64,000 nt of DNA from Fragilaria crotonensis (Eukaryota > Bacillariophyta > Fragilariophyceae > Fragilariales > Fragilariaceae), in assembly GCA_022925895.1 (NCBI GenBank), contig JAKSYS010000150.1, positions 41,238 to 105,237 of the forward strand, in the 5' to 3' direction. Shown here piece after piece: positions 33,154 to 44,946 of the stretch. The notes under the pieces are model-generated. The model saw only the letters and a program-made list of their open reading frames with translations, searched no databases and was not told where the DNA came from. A program made the translations under genes and the position numbers. Numbering within the stretch: position 1 is the first letter of the stretch; every line of letters begins with the position of its first letter.

Positions 33154-33970
33154 GTCAACTACGTTCTGAATGGCTGTTAAATTCTCGTTGGAAGAGAAGA
33201 TACTCCTGATAAAGTGAGAAAATGCCAAATGATAAGGCAATAAACGAGGTATTCAGAGTATCTCAATCGAAGAATTTGTGCGCCTTTCAATTTTAAAAAG
33301 TGAGAATGTGTATTGGTATTTAGTATGATGGGATATGTTCGAACGAAATGGCACTCAAACTAACAACACGTTTGAAAATCATTCGTTTTGTGTTCTGTCA
33401 ACTGAGGATGACGGGCGAGCCGATGATGTGACTCGAATTCCCCGTAGAAAATGTAGGAGCCGCTGCAGTACCGCTATTGGCGCACGACCCGTACGCCTAC
33501 CAATAGTATGTGCGAATCGCGGATTCGAGCCGCGTTCACGACTTGACTCTGCCTAGACAACTGTGTTTCGTTTTCAGGTGAGCTGCCTTCATCTATGATG
33601 ACCTGGAAAGCTCTATACTGGCAGTACTGTACAAACTCGAGGTCTGACGTTCATGGCGAAGATGTCGAGAGCATACGTAGCATATCAATCAAAGTGAGTT
33701 TCTCTTCAGAAATGTTGTTGAGGTGTTAGGCGCAGATATCGATGAATAGCACCCAGATGTATGCATACGGCAAGGCATTGGGAACGACGTACGCAGATTT
33801 GCTCCGCGATCCCAATGACGGATGGTCTTCATTTTTCTAGGATGCTTTCATTCTAGAGTTCACAGCATCTGGGAAAGATGATGCCATCCATTATTACAAT
33901 CAAAAACTTAACATAGTCCGTTGTTACCTGCCGATCTAAATCACTCGCCGGTTGTAGCGAATAAAACTCT
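33154..33970. other. intergenic between ankyrin genes A and B
   Basis: 5' region of gene A, including CCGTAGAAAATGTAGGAGC at about 33442, also found upstream of gene D near 63690. About 33600-33900 is a decayed copy of the shared 3' flank module (CAAGGCATTGGGAACG, and AGGATGC then TTCATTCTAG). No gene seen. Confidence 0.5.
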
Positions 33971-35791
33971 TTACATCCGATGTGCACATTTGCGTCTACT
34001 CCTCTCGTCTGCCTCACGGTGATGCAAAGAACGCTTGGCGTATTCCTCCAAGCATTGTACAATCTCATGCATCTCACACATGCGGGCAAGATCAAGAGCA
34101 GTCGAGCCTGCTTTATTCTTTACTTTCGTATCCACGACGTCGTGTTTCAATAGCATGCAAACAATGTCCAATCTGCCTTGGAGGCACGCCCACATCAGGG
34201 CTGTGCAACCAATTTCATCTTGAGCATGCATATCAATCTCCTTGTGTCGCAACAACTCGTCAACAACATCGCAGTGTTCATCCTTGACCGCCCATAGCAA
34301 GGCGGTGCGACCACCATGATTTCTGGCTCGCGCAAGCACATTGCGGTAAGAAGAAGGTTCGGCATCCCAGAACAAGTTGTCGTTCTCCAGTAAAAAACGG
34401 GTGCAACCTCGAAGACTTCTAGCGTTCACTTCCAACTTGTGCTGTTTCAGTAATTCGCAAACAACGTCCTAGTGGCCGTTTGCGCAGGCGACAATAAGGG
34501 CAGTGTAACCGTAATAATCACAGGCGTTCACATCCACCTCGTCGTGTTTGACAAGCTCACGAACAACATCGCAGTGGCCCTCCCTACATGCCCAGAGAAG
34601 TGCCGTGTCACCATTCGCATCAGTCGCGAGTAAACCCACCTTGTCATGTTTTACCAACTCACAAACGATATCCGCACGTCCTGCTCCACTTGCACAAATA
34701 AGGGCGGTTCGCTCCCATGAATCCCTTGCATTCACATCCACCTTGTCGTGTTTCAGTAACTCACCAACAACATCACAATGGCCTCTTTTGCTTGCAATTA
34801 TTAGGGCTGTGTTCCCACAACGTCCCCGAGCATTTACATCCGTCGTGTCATGTTTCAGTAGTTCACGAACAACATCACACGTGCCATGAGCACTTGCCAT
34901 AAAAAGGGCAGTGCTGCCATTATCCCCTCTTGCATTCACATCCACCTCGTCATGCTTCAGTAATTCACGGACGAGGCGGTCGTGGCCTAGTGCAGTTGCA
35001 AGTAAAAGGGCAGTGAAGTCATGGTAACCTCTTGCATTGACATCTACCTCCTTGTACTTCAGCAAAGCACGAACAACACGACAGTGGCCCTCAAGAGTGG
35101 CCACAATGAGGGCTATGTTGCTATTATTGCCAACATTCAAATCCATCTTGTCGTGTTTCAATAATATACGAACGATATCATAGCGGCCATTCCGACTTGC
35201 CTCAATAAGGGATGTAGTGCCAAAACTTCCCGTAGCATTCACATCCACCTCGTTGTGTTTCAGTAAGTTACGAACAATATCCCAGTGACCAGACAAACTT
35301 GCCAAGATAAGGGCTGTGTCGCCCGTACAGCGGCTAGCATTCACATCCACCTCGTCACGTTTCAGTAACGCCCCAACGACATCACCGTGGCCTTCTTGAC
35401 TTGCCAAGGTAAGGGCCGTGTGGCCATAATCGTTTCTAGCATTGACATCCACCAGTTTTCGCTTCAGCAATTCACAAACAACATTACAGTGGCCCTGAGC
35501 ACTTGCCATGATAAGGGCAGTGTCGCCATTATTGTTTTTCGCATTAACGCCCACTTTGTCATGTTTTAAAAGTTCACAAACCAAATCACAGTTGCCCTTT
35601 TCACTTGCCGTTATAAGCGATGTGTTACCATAATCATCTCTTGCATTCAGATCTGACTCTACGATTTTCAATGACTTGCAAAGTGCATCCAAATGAGGAG
35701 CATTTGTACCGGCGTCGATGAGATCTGTGCTGACATTTCCACTAGCGACAGCAACATTCAACAAATCTGTCTCAAGAACTATGTCATCCAT
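33971..35791 (-). pseudogene. ankyrin-repeat protein B, interrupted by an in-frame stop
   Basis: From the ATG at 35791 (MDDIVLETD) the frame runs through about 13 ankyrin repeats to a TAG at 34469-34471, placed exactly where paralogues have a residue after GH in the first helix. The same frame continues for about 165 codons with intact repeats, ending in a basic tail (EERSRRKCAHRM-like). One base change (for example from a Trp codon) explains the stop. A 440-residue truncated protein could still be made. No catalytic domain is seen. Upstream codons SIVSSNENTIVVAD match the pre-repeat region of genes A and C and are separated by a stop. Confidence 0.7.
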
Positions 35792-37159
35792 CCCGTTCCC
35801 TACTTCCTCAATCAGCAACTACTATTGTATTCTCGTTGGAAGAAACGATACTAATGATCAAGAGGCAATACCAAATAGTAAGAGGACAATCAACGAGGCA
35901 CAGAAAGATGTCATCAATCGAATGAGGATTGAATGTAATGAACGCCCCGCGAAACACGACTGAAATAAACGTATTCCGTCGATGCCTTGCAATGTGTTTG
36001 TTGACGACACAACGACGACGCAGTTTAACATTGTCTGATTCCATTTTGTCACCCACAAACTCATAATCTGTGCATGGTACAATCAGCAATCTTACCTCAA
36101 TGGAAGGTGGTATGACAAAACAAAGAGTAAACAGAACATCTAAAGGGTAATTGGAATTCAAGTCGTCGTTCCTCTATCATACCACATAAAAATGGCTTGG
36201 AACCAATAGTTTCACAAGAGTTTTAAATTACTATATCTCCGTAGAAACATAAATGTTCAACGAACAGTTCTTATATCATTGATCCTTCATCTGCTTGTCA
36301 ACAGCAATGAGGAATGATCAAAGTACTGGAGCAAGATCCGAATTGCCTATCGATGATATACAAGTCTTCGTTTTTCATTTACTGGCTCAAAGTCGTGTAT
36401 AAATATAAATACATATATATATAATATTTTATATTCCGTTCTTTATATTTTTTCACAAGAGTTCGATGAGTGAATCGTCAATCGAAATTCGTATTGGTAC
36501 AGGGTTTTGTACGAGCTGTTTGTACCACACAGTGTAGAACGAACGCCAATGGAATTCTCTCAAACGTATGAAAATATACAGAACTGTAGCTTGTAGAAAT
36601 TGGGAGGCATCCTCGACATGTGAAAATGGTCGTGCAACAATGTTTTGACGTCTCATCTACAGTATGCGTTTTTTAGAGAATTGAGCATTTAAAATGCTTT
36701 TCTATCAGCAGAACATATCTCTATTGGTTATCTGAGGAGAGCTTTATAATAGGTCACGGTGTGAAATAATGGAAAATGGATTGTTTTTGTGTAGAGTTCC
36801 TTGAATTTCACAAGAGATTGGTTCAAAGCCAATTTATCGGGTCAAAGCCATTTTTATGTGGTACTCGATGTTGCCAGCTACTGGGAGGTCCGGTAAAATG
36901 ACGTTTCTTCTCGTAGCTTCTACATACAATTAATACCAAGCAGAGGTGCCTGGCGTGACCTTCCCTGTGGAACTATCATACCACAGGTACTCTATCATCA
37001 TATACAACATATATGTATGAAAATGGATATACCGGTATCTATGATAAAATGCAAAAATCGGGTCTTAGGTTTCACCAATTTGACGTCTTTTTCTACTTGG
37101 GGAGCCCGTTCATGTCCTCCAATCGAGCCGGCCATTACCTGCGTTACCGTACGGGAGTA
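35792..37159. other. intergenic, AT-rich, carries an inverted-repeat element
   Basis: No gene. A MITE-like element occupies 36180-36863. The AT-rich core at about 36400-36450 (TATATATATAATATTTTATA) is the lowest-GC point of the region. Confidence 0.5.
36180..36863. mobile_element. MITE-like inverted-repeat element, TA flanks
   Basis: Left end TACCACATAAAAATGGCT (36180-36197) and its exact complement at 36846-36863 delimit 684 bp. The inverted similarity extends inwards, through GAACCAAT and CACAAGAG blocks. The right arm has an extra internal copy of the TTGG-CTTTGAACCAAT segment. The terminal TA could be the target duplication. No coding capacity. Confidence 0.65.
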
Positions 37160-37362
37160 CTGACATCCACCTTGTCGTTATTCAGCTTTCAGCAACTCAC
37201 AAACGACATCACAGCGTCACAGTAGCCCTTACGACTTGCTTCTATCAGGGATGTCTTGCCGTCATGGTTGATAGCATTGACATCCACATCTTTGTGTTTC
37301 AGCAACTCACGAACAACATCACAGTGCCCCTCTGAGCTTACCTTTATAAGAGCTGTGTCGAT
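37160..37362 (-). pseudogene. isolated ankyrin-repeat relic
   Basis: About two ankyrin units are recognisable on the minus strand (TGACATCCACCTTGTCG and TTGACATCCACATCTTTGTG on the plus strand), with small internal duplications near TTCAGCTTTCAGC and CATCACAGCGTCACAG. No start or stop of a gene. It is a remnant left by rearrangement of the family. Confidence 0.75.
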
Positions 37363-38398
37363 TGGCGCTGTCTTCTGTCATTCTGTGTAGTGGATGGTGA
37401 GCATGCACGTGAGTGGCGACCAAGATTTTGCAGGTGATGAACATGTGAATTGGGAAATGGCTTGTAGGGCATGAGCTATAGCTCGTCAGTTCGTCCTCGG
37501 GACATTTCACAAATGCTGCGAACGATGTGATGTTTTCATACCCACAATCGAATCAAGCAAAGCAGCCATGATCCCTCCCCCCTCCTTGGTGCGTAGTGGT
37601 GTTGTGCAACGACGGTGACAGCCATGGAGAACAAATACAAGAATGGACGTCAAGGGCACCAGCCCAGAATTACGAGGTTTCTGAAAACCCGAGCGAGGTG
37701 GCTTGTTTGACTGGATTGACTTGCCGGAGATTTTGGACGCAATCAAGAGGTCCAGAGAACTCCGATACGACGTGAAGGGCATGAAGTTGGAGGTCATGAA
37801 GTCGAGCATGTGATTGGTTTCATGTCATTCATGTATACTTCGACTTTTGCTACATGTCATCTTGCAGCACCAATGTTCGAAGTATTGGTAAACAAGGAAG
37901 GCAAGAATTGATTGATGCAGAGAGATGGGGTGATTCTCATCATCGGGGATGAGCATGGCAGTAGCAGTTAGCTGCACAATACGTTCTGCTTTGGAAATGC
38001 TACAAGGACGTCGGTCACCAACAGAAATGGGGGTGTATCCAGATCACAATGAACGAGCAAACGACTGATGCAAAAATTCACAACAAGGCATTGGGAACGC
38101 TCACTGCATATTTGCTCGATCAATGGCCCTCCATCCGAGGTGGTGGCTCGTTGTAAAGTTCTGGGATGCTCTCATTCTAGCGTTCACAGTTTCGGGCAAC
38201 GACGTTACCATCACATTTTGAAAAATAAAATGTTATACGCCGTCTGGTTCCTGCTTTAGAGCGCTACGTCCTCGTGAACCATGTCCGTGCAACCCCTTGC
38301 TCATGGTCTCATGCCCTAGCATTCGATGTTTCTCAGTAACTTTCTTTCCGAAATCCTCCGATCCCAATCCGTTGTCGTCCACAGTGAATCAAGCTTCT
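37363..38398. other. intergenic, shared ankyrin 3' flank module
   Basis: About 37640-38250 matches about 29770-30380 and, more weakly, 33600-33900. The best-preserved portion reads as decayed coding sequence (KALGTLTAYLLDQWP). No intact gene. Confidence 0.5.
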
Positions 38399-40827
38399 TT
38401 AATTCAATCTGCGCCTTTTAACTCGACTACTTCCTTCTGCCTCGCGGTGACGCGAACAACCCATGTTGTGTTCCTCCAGGCATTGTGCAATCTCATACCT
38501 CCCACACTTTCGGGCAATTTCCAGAGCAGTCGAGCCCGCTTTATTCTTTAACGTCGTATCAACATTGCCGTGCTTCAATAGCAGGCTAACAATGTCCAAT
38601 TCGCCTTGGAGGGACGTCCACATCAGGGCTGTCCAACCAATTTCATCTTGAACGTTCACATTCACTTCCCTGTGTTGCAGCAACACGTCAACAACATCCC
38701 AATGTTCATATTTGATTGCCCACAACAAGGCCGTTCGACCACAACGATTTCTGGCGTTCCCATGCACCTTGCGGGGACGACAGGGTTTTGCATAGTCTTG
38801 CGCAAACATGTTGTCGCTCTCCAATAAGAAACAGGTGTGACCTTTAAGACTTGTGGCATTCACGTCCACCTTGTCGTGAAAAAGTAACTCGCAAACAACT
38901 CCCAAATGACCATTCACACAGGCGACAATAAGGGCAGTGTAACTGTAATTATCACTGTCATTCACATCCACCTTGCTGTGTTGTAGCAGCTCACGGACGA
39001 CATCGCAGTGGCCATTCCTACTTGCCCAGAGAAGTGCCGTGAAGCCATGAACATCGGTCATGCGTAAACCCACCTTATTGCGGTTTAGCAAATCGCGAAC
39101 AATATCCAAATGACCTTCTCTACATGCAATCATTAGGGATGTTTGCCCGAGGCGATCTCTCGCATTCACATCCACCTTGCTGTGTTTGAGTAACTCACAA
39201 ACGACATCGCGATGGCCCTCCCAGCATGCCAAAAGAAGGGCTGTGCAGTCATCTTCATCTCTTGTATTGACGTCCACCTCTTTGTATCTCAGCACCGCAC
39301 GAACAACATTGCTGTGGTTGCTAACGCTTGCCAACAAAATGGCTGTGTTGCCAAATTCATGCCCTGCTCTAACATGCACCTTGTTGTATTTCATTAACTC
39401 ACGAACGACCACACACCGACCTTCTTCAATTGCCACTCTAAGGGCGGCGTAGCCAACATTATACCAATTCGATTTGGCATCCACCTTGTCGTTACTGAGC
39501 AACTGACGAACAACATCACAGTGACCTCTGGCGCTTGCCACGGTAAGGGCTGTCTTGCCATCGCCGTTGCTAGCATTGACATTCACCCTTTTGTGCTTGA
39601 GCAACTGACCAACAACATCACAATGACCTCTGGCGCTTGCCATGATAAGAGCTGTCTCGCCATCACCGTTGGTAGCATTGACATCCACCCTTTTTGTGTC
39701 TCAGCAACTCACGAACGACATCATAGTAGCCCATGCGGCTTACCCACATGAGGGCTGTGCGGTGCAAGTGGCAACTAGCATTCACATCCACTCGGTCATG
39801 TTGCAGTAACTCATGAACGATCTTAATCCAGCCATTTTTTACTTGCCACTATGAGGGATGTGTAGCCAAGTAAACACCTTGAATTAGCATCCACCTCGTC
39901 GTGTTCAAGCAGCTTACGCACAACTTTCCTGTGGCCAAACACGCATGCCATGGCAACGGCTGTGTTGCCATCACTGTTGACGGCATTCAAATCCACCCTT
40001 TCATGTTTCATTAATTCGCAAACAACTTCAAGCAGGCCTCTTTCACTCGCTGTTATGAGGGCCGTGTTGTTCAATTCATCTCTTGCATTCAGATCCAACT
40101 CTCTGATTTTCAGCAACTCAAACATTACCGTCAAACAACCAGCACGGCATGCTTCGATGAATGATGAGTTGATTAATCCACTTGGGATTCTCAAATAGTT
40201 CTCACTATTCTGAATTGCTGTTGTATTCTTGTTCGAAGAAGAAATATTTGTCTTCCTAACCGTGCCATCAAAAGCAATGGACGTTCGCAATCCCTCCCAG
40301 AGCTGCTCAGGTGTTATGTCGACGGATGTATCTTGGATTCCAACTTGCAAACGTTTGATCTTGATGGGAGTGTCCTTGGCTCCGATGGATCGAATGAGTT
40401 CAGGAGTCGACAAGACGGGAACTCCTGATTCAGAAAGTTCCGTCAACTTCCTGTCAAGTTTAGCCAGAGCGGCAGAACATAGGGTACGGGGATTGTTCCG
40501 GACGATGACACCCTTGGCCCGCTCGCGCAAATGCCGAAAGACGGCATCATTGCACTTTGCGGCCAATTCGTTATCGTTTCCCAGAACGTCATCTTGGTAC
40601 TGAACGATGGCAGAGAATCCTCCGTTGTCAGTAACACAACGTCCAATCAGAGTGGAATCGCGACGATGATCAGTCTCATCCGTGTCTGTAGCGCCACGGG
40701 CTTCCAAAATTGGAATGTACCTTTGGGTAACGTCAGCTGTTGGAGAAAGAGGATCATAGTCTCCAATGTGAGTTGTGACGGATCTGAGGAGTTCGCGATC
40801 CGAGTCGTCGGTACAACGTGTGACCAT
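38399..40827 (-). pseudogene. ankyrin-repeat protein C with a distinct N-terminal domain, two one-base frameshifts
   Basis: The ATG at 40827 opens a ~200-residue non-repeat region (MVTRCTDDSDREL... to SSSNKNTTAIQN) of unrecognised family, the only N-terminal domain seen in this ankyrin family here. Ankyrin repeats of 34-residue period follow to 38399, ending in a basic tail KRRRLN that could be a nuclear signal. The frame is lost twice, each at a homopolymer. The T run at 39835-39840 appears one base too long. So does the T run at 39691-39695, where a neighbouring repeat has four T. Without these two bases the gene would be about 810 residues. It is either recently broken or an assembly artefact. 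Confidence 0.7.
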
Positions 40828-41326
40828 GATGAAAAAATGAGCCACCAAGAAGGCGCCAACGGTGACTAATCGACTAATCTTTTGTAACGCATCAGAGATT
40901 AGACCATTCAGTAGAACTTACGCAGTCGTGGGTGGTATGTAATGGGTTTAGTCGGAGTAATGGTGGGTGGGGCCGTGGGGACCACTGGGTGGAACCTCTC
41001 GGAAAATGCGATTGCTTCCGGTCACGCAGTGTCACTATTGGCGCCCAATGAAGGATACAGCGTAAAATTTATACCAGAATTACTGGAGCTAAGATTGAAT
41101 TTCGCGGTACGGAAACTGTGTGCACTCGAACCGCCGCATTGGAGCTATGGCTGGGTACAATATCAGAGTGACTCAAGTAGGCTTAGTAGGCTTTCATACA
41201 AAAAAAATAGTACGAGATTTCAATACTGCCACTACCGTAGACAAATGGCATCATTGAAGACGCATGTCATAAAGATTTCAGTTTCGACACCAACAACACA
41301 AACGCAAGAATCATGAAGCGCGACGA
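40828..41326. other. intergenic, no gene seen
   Basis: Holds the 5' region of ankyrin gene C and the 3' end of the DDE transposon remnant. No transposon terminus could be identified. Confidence 0.4.
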
Positions 41327-43163
41327 TCATGCTTCCGTATCGCCCTGAGGACGAGCATCGTTAAGGAATACAGCCTTACAGAAGCTGCTGTCGAAGTCCA
41401 TGGCGCATCTATGTGTCTTGAATTCTTTCAGCACCTTTTCTACCTTCCCTGGAGACGCAGAGTCGTCGTCGATGCCGGAGTCCATTGTTGCTGAATTGGT
41501 AAGTTGCTTGTGTCGTATTTTGTGATATGCTTGCATGTATGCTCGGGCGCGTTGTGAAAAGAGTCGTACTCGCTCTGTTGTCACCACATTTCGTGAGAAG
41601 CATGCTCTCACTGTCCTTCGGAAGTTGTCCTTTCCGCGCTTGTCCTTCAGAGGTTGTCTTCGATAATGATTCTTGGCGCATCCCCATGCATATTCAATCC
41701 CCTCTCCAGCCAACTCACAATGGCATTTCGGAGTTCGATCCATAAATACGCCCATCTCCGTTGCCTTGAGTTGAAGCATCGTTTCTTGGCCCTCAAAGTC
41801 CTTGAGGTTTGACATGAGGTAGCGAAGGCTTGTGTCTTTTCTGAGTGCTCCCATCGAATCTTTTTTACCATTAACCGTATAGGTTCTTCGATCCTGACTG
41901 GGATCAATCCATCCACGCTCCCAAAGAATCTGCTCCATCCCTTTGCTTTTCCTTCCCAGCCTTGAAGCACATCTTGTTTCTGGTAAGTGAGTGAGATGCC
42001 TGCGCGTTCTGCCATGTTCCTGATATGTTTCTTACTTCCTTTGCATTCTCAATGCCTCGCTGCCGGAGCAGCTCAATCAGCTGTGGCTTGGTGTGCTCCT
42101 TTGTAGTAACCGTCGTTACGAAATGATCTTTCCTCGTTTGCTCTTGTTCTTCTGGAGTCATCCAGTATGGCCCGTTGTCTGTGGAACGGAAGACCATAGA
42201 TTGAACGTCGCCCACATTGAGACTGCGGTTGTGTGGTCCAAGGTATCCATCTTCACCTTTGATAATGCTATCTCTCATGATGTTTTGCTCACCCCGTATC
42301 CCTTGTTCATTCCATCTACTCGCAGCGCATCTTCGGGCATTCTATCGTGACCGCATGAGTGATCAAATAGGAAAAGGAAGTCGTACTGGGGATACAGAGT
42401 TGTGACAACATCAGCGCAGTCTTCCAATTGAAGGACCATTGAATCGTATGTCCAGTATCCTTCTGCAGACGCTCCATACTCGAACTCCAGAACAAAGGGA
42501 CTTATGGTAAGTGGCTGCTTGAATTCGCTTCCTCGTTTCTTCTTGGCCGCCGACTCATCCTTGTATTTCTTTCCAAGTCTATTAGCATTCACGCGTTGGA
42601 GTTGTTCGGTTGTTAGCGACACTCCAAACCCAAACTCACGTGAAGCAAATCCGACATCATCACTCCAAGGCCATCGTCTTTTGGTATCAGTGCCTGTTCG
42701 CGATTTGGCCCAGTCCAACTCTTGTTTGTAAATGAATAGTACTGTTTGACAATGCATTCGTCTTGACCGAACGAAATGACAGGGCGCTCATCCGGATTCA
42801 TTCGCACGCTGAGATTTCCGCCAAATATACTAGTTTGTTCGTTCATGCAATCCATGAATCCTCGGCAGGTGTCAACATGATACTCCACCATTGCTTTTCC
42901 GGTAAGTTCGTCGGTGTACTTGTATCCGCTGCCCTTTGTGACTTTGCCTAACGCTTGCAGTTTCTCCGCCTCTTCCAGACTTACTTGAATCCACCGAAAC
43001 ATTCTGCGCTCAAGCGATAGATATCGGTCGCAGAAGTCCCACCGATATTGAACTGTTGCCTTCCTTTCATGTCCGTCAACGTAATATCCCTTTCGACGTG
43101 TTTCATATCGAAATCCTAGCTTCAACATCCATTGGTAAGTTGTCTTACGACAGAGACAGCTTA
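41327..43163 (-). pseudogene. DDE-type transposase, 3' part, split by a Harbinger insertion and frameshifted
   Basis: Minus-strand frames from 43163 to 41327 give the body of a DDE transposase. It starts with a helix-turn-helix end (RKTTYQWMLKLGFRY) and the hallmark GYYVDGHER. Catalytic acids are Asp in SFGQDECIV, Asp in FLFDHSCGHDR and Glu in GEGIEYAWG. I recognise the family (VDGHER, then PKDDG, CHCELAGEGIEY) from DDE endonucleases of diatoms, fungi and cnidarians, but do not assign a superfamily name. Frameshifts occur near 42640, at the C run 42292-42295, near 42010 and near 41940, so no active enzyme is made. The 5' part continues at 47072. Confidence 0.8.
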
Positions 43164-43190
43164 GACCGGTTCTTAGCGGGGACACAAACG
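43164..43190. repeat. Harbinger left terminal inverted repeat
   Basis: Begins GACCGGTTCTTAGCGG and ends GACACAAACG. TTA precedes it. Confidence 0.85.
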
Positions 43191-43389
43191 CGGCACACAG
43201 GCAAAGGGACAAAAAAGTCTCATGTGGGGACGGGCGTGCCCACACGAAACTTCCGACGTTTGTGCCACGGTGCTTAGCCAAAAAGGGCGCCCTACTTTTC
43301 GAATTCAAAATCTGAAAACTGGGAATCCCTACTGTATTGTACTGAATTCCGACCGTACGAGCCATTGTGATACCAGATGCGACAGCAAA

Positions 43390-44946
43390 ATGGATCCATA
43401 CTTTTTTGCAATGTCGCGTACTCCTGTTGTTGCTGCTGTGGACTCGGCATCGTCTGCTGAGGACGCCTCCTCCTCCGCTGCGTCTCGTGTCGGGACGATC
43501 ATCAACGTCCCTCCAGTGGGCGACAATTTTGACAGCGCCGAGAACTTCATTGATAACTATGCACTTGATGGTGAGGGTGGTGGTGACGACTACACCCTCT
43601 GCCAGAAAATGGTACATTATTGCGGCGGAGGGATCGTTCCAGAGCACTGGCCTGCCTGCAAGGCAGTTCTCATCTTCCATGCTGGCGATGGACTCAGCAA
43701 ACTCAGCACAATGGCAAAGGCTGTCAAGGAAGCTGCAATGATGCAGCTCTACACTTCTGCCATCGCGGAACTTGATGAGATTCACTTCGGGGACAGTGCT
43801 CGAGTTTTCTTTACGAAATCGTTTCAAAGGAAAGATGAACAGATTACGGGGCTTTCGTTGTATCGTTACTACCTTGATTCTCGTGCAAAAATGAGGAACC
43901 ACCTCATTCCTCTGTTTCCAAAAGACCTTGTGTCCATGAAGTCTGGGAAAGGATTTCACGAATCCTGCAATGATGTTTTTGTAAAGGCGTTTCGTGATGA
44001 ACAGTCTTTACTCAAAGTCAAGCGCGGAAAGGAGTATATCCCGAATTACACAAAAGCAGAGATTGATGCCTTGGTTCCTCCTTATATGTGGGAGTATAGC
44101 AAATCTCCGTGGTTTCTTGGATTGTGCATCAAAAATTTTCGTCGTAATCCTCACCTTGCTCCAGATGTGGCAAAAGTCATGAAAGATGTTACTAACGTTG
44201 CAGTGTCTAGGGCTGCAGCGTCTAGCACCAAGGCTGTAATGACAAGAAAGAAGCAGCACCACGACCAAGCTCCCATCACAAATGGAGGAAGCAACAATGC
44301 TGCGAGTCTCAGCACTCCAGCATCAGGATGGAGTGCTGTCGGAACAAGCGTTGGTCCCACACCCACGACTGCTGGTGTCGTTGAAAATGCAACCACAAAG
44401 AAGCTTCTCTGGGCGAAAGTGCTGATTTCCAAGTCGCAGGCCGAGAACACAAACATTGCAAAACGAATGGGGAAGATGGAGGAATTGGAGAAAGCAATGA
44501 TCTTGCTTGACAAAATGAGACCAGTTATTGGCGAGGAGCAATATTTCGCAAACGTGAGGAGTGTATTGGCGGCTTTTCCTGTTTTTGCGACATTTGATGC
44601 GAAAGTTGACGTCGTTGATTTGTCGACTGACGACGACGACAATGCTCCTGTTGTGTCCACCACTGCTGCTACAGATAGTTTCTCTACTCCGCAAGCGGTG
44701 GCCCCTGTTAAGAATGCTTCCACGAAGAGCACGAACGACGAGGACGACGACGTAAGTGTTGAAGAGCCATCGCACGAACATGTTACGACACACGCTTTGC
44801 TTGCTGTGCTTGATCGCTCCGCTCTCGAAGGAGAAAGCGACTACACGGACGATGAATGGGCCGCTTATTTGAAGATCCAAAAGGAAAAGGAGCGTCGTCT
44901 TCGTGAGGATGATGACGCCGACGCAGCACAAACAAACGAGCACTAG
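43390..44946 (+). CDS. Harbinger accessory protein
   Basis: From the ATG at 43390 (MDPYFFAMSRTP) the product is 518 residues. It has a Ser/Ala-rich start, a conserved-looking globular core (residues about 45-290, with CQKMVHYCGGG and GDGLSKLSTMAK), a low-complexity middle, a short coiled coil (about residues 345-385) and an acidic, Asp-rich C terminus. I recognise no Myb/SANT domain, which is the usual partner in plant and animal Harbingers. Position inside the terminal repeats and opposite to the transposase make it the element's second gene, presumably for DNA binding or nuclear import of the transposase (inference). An open frame extends upstream to 43222 through the end region, but ATG 43390 is preferred. 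Confidence 0.75.
   Translation: MDPYFFAMSRTPVVAAVDSASSAEDASSSAASRVGTIINVPPVGDNFDSAENFIDNYALDGEGGGDDYTLCQKMVHYCGGGIVPEHWPACKAVLIFHAGDGLSKLSTMAKAVKEAAMMQLYTSAIAELDEIHFGDSARVFFTKSFQRKDEQITGLSLYRYYLDSRAKMRNHLIPLFPKDLVSMKSGKGFHESCNDVFVKAFRDEQSLLKVKRGKEYIPNYTKAEIDALVPPYMWEYSKSPWFLGLCIKNFRRNPHLAPDVAKVMKDVTNVAVSRAAASSTKAVMTRKKQHHDQAPITNGGSNNAASLSTPASGWSAVGTSVGPTPTTAGVVENATTKKLLWAKVLISKSQAENTNIAKRMGKMEELEKAMILLDKMRPVIGEEQYFANVRSVLAAFPVFATFDAKVDVVDLSTDDDDNAPVVSTTAATDSFSTPQAVAPVKNASTKSTNDEDDDVSVEEPSHEHVTTHALLAVLDRSALEGESDYTDDEWAAYLKIQKEKERRLREDDDADAAQTNEH

Noticed and set aside
33500-33560. tRNA-like GATTCGAGCC segment
   Set aside because: A T-loop-like string only; no acceptor or anticodon stem can be paired around it.
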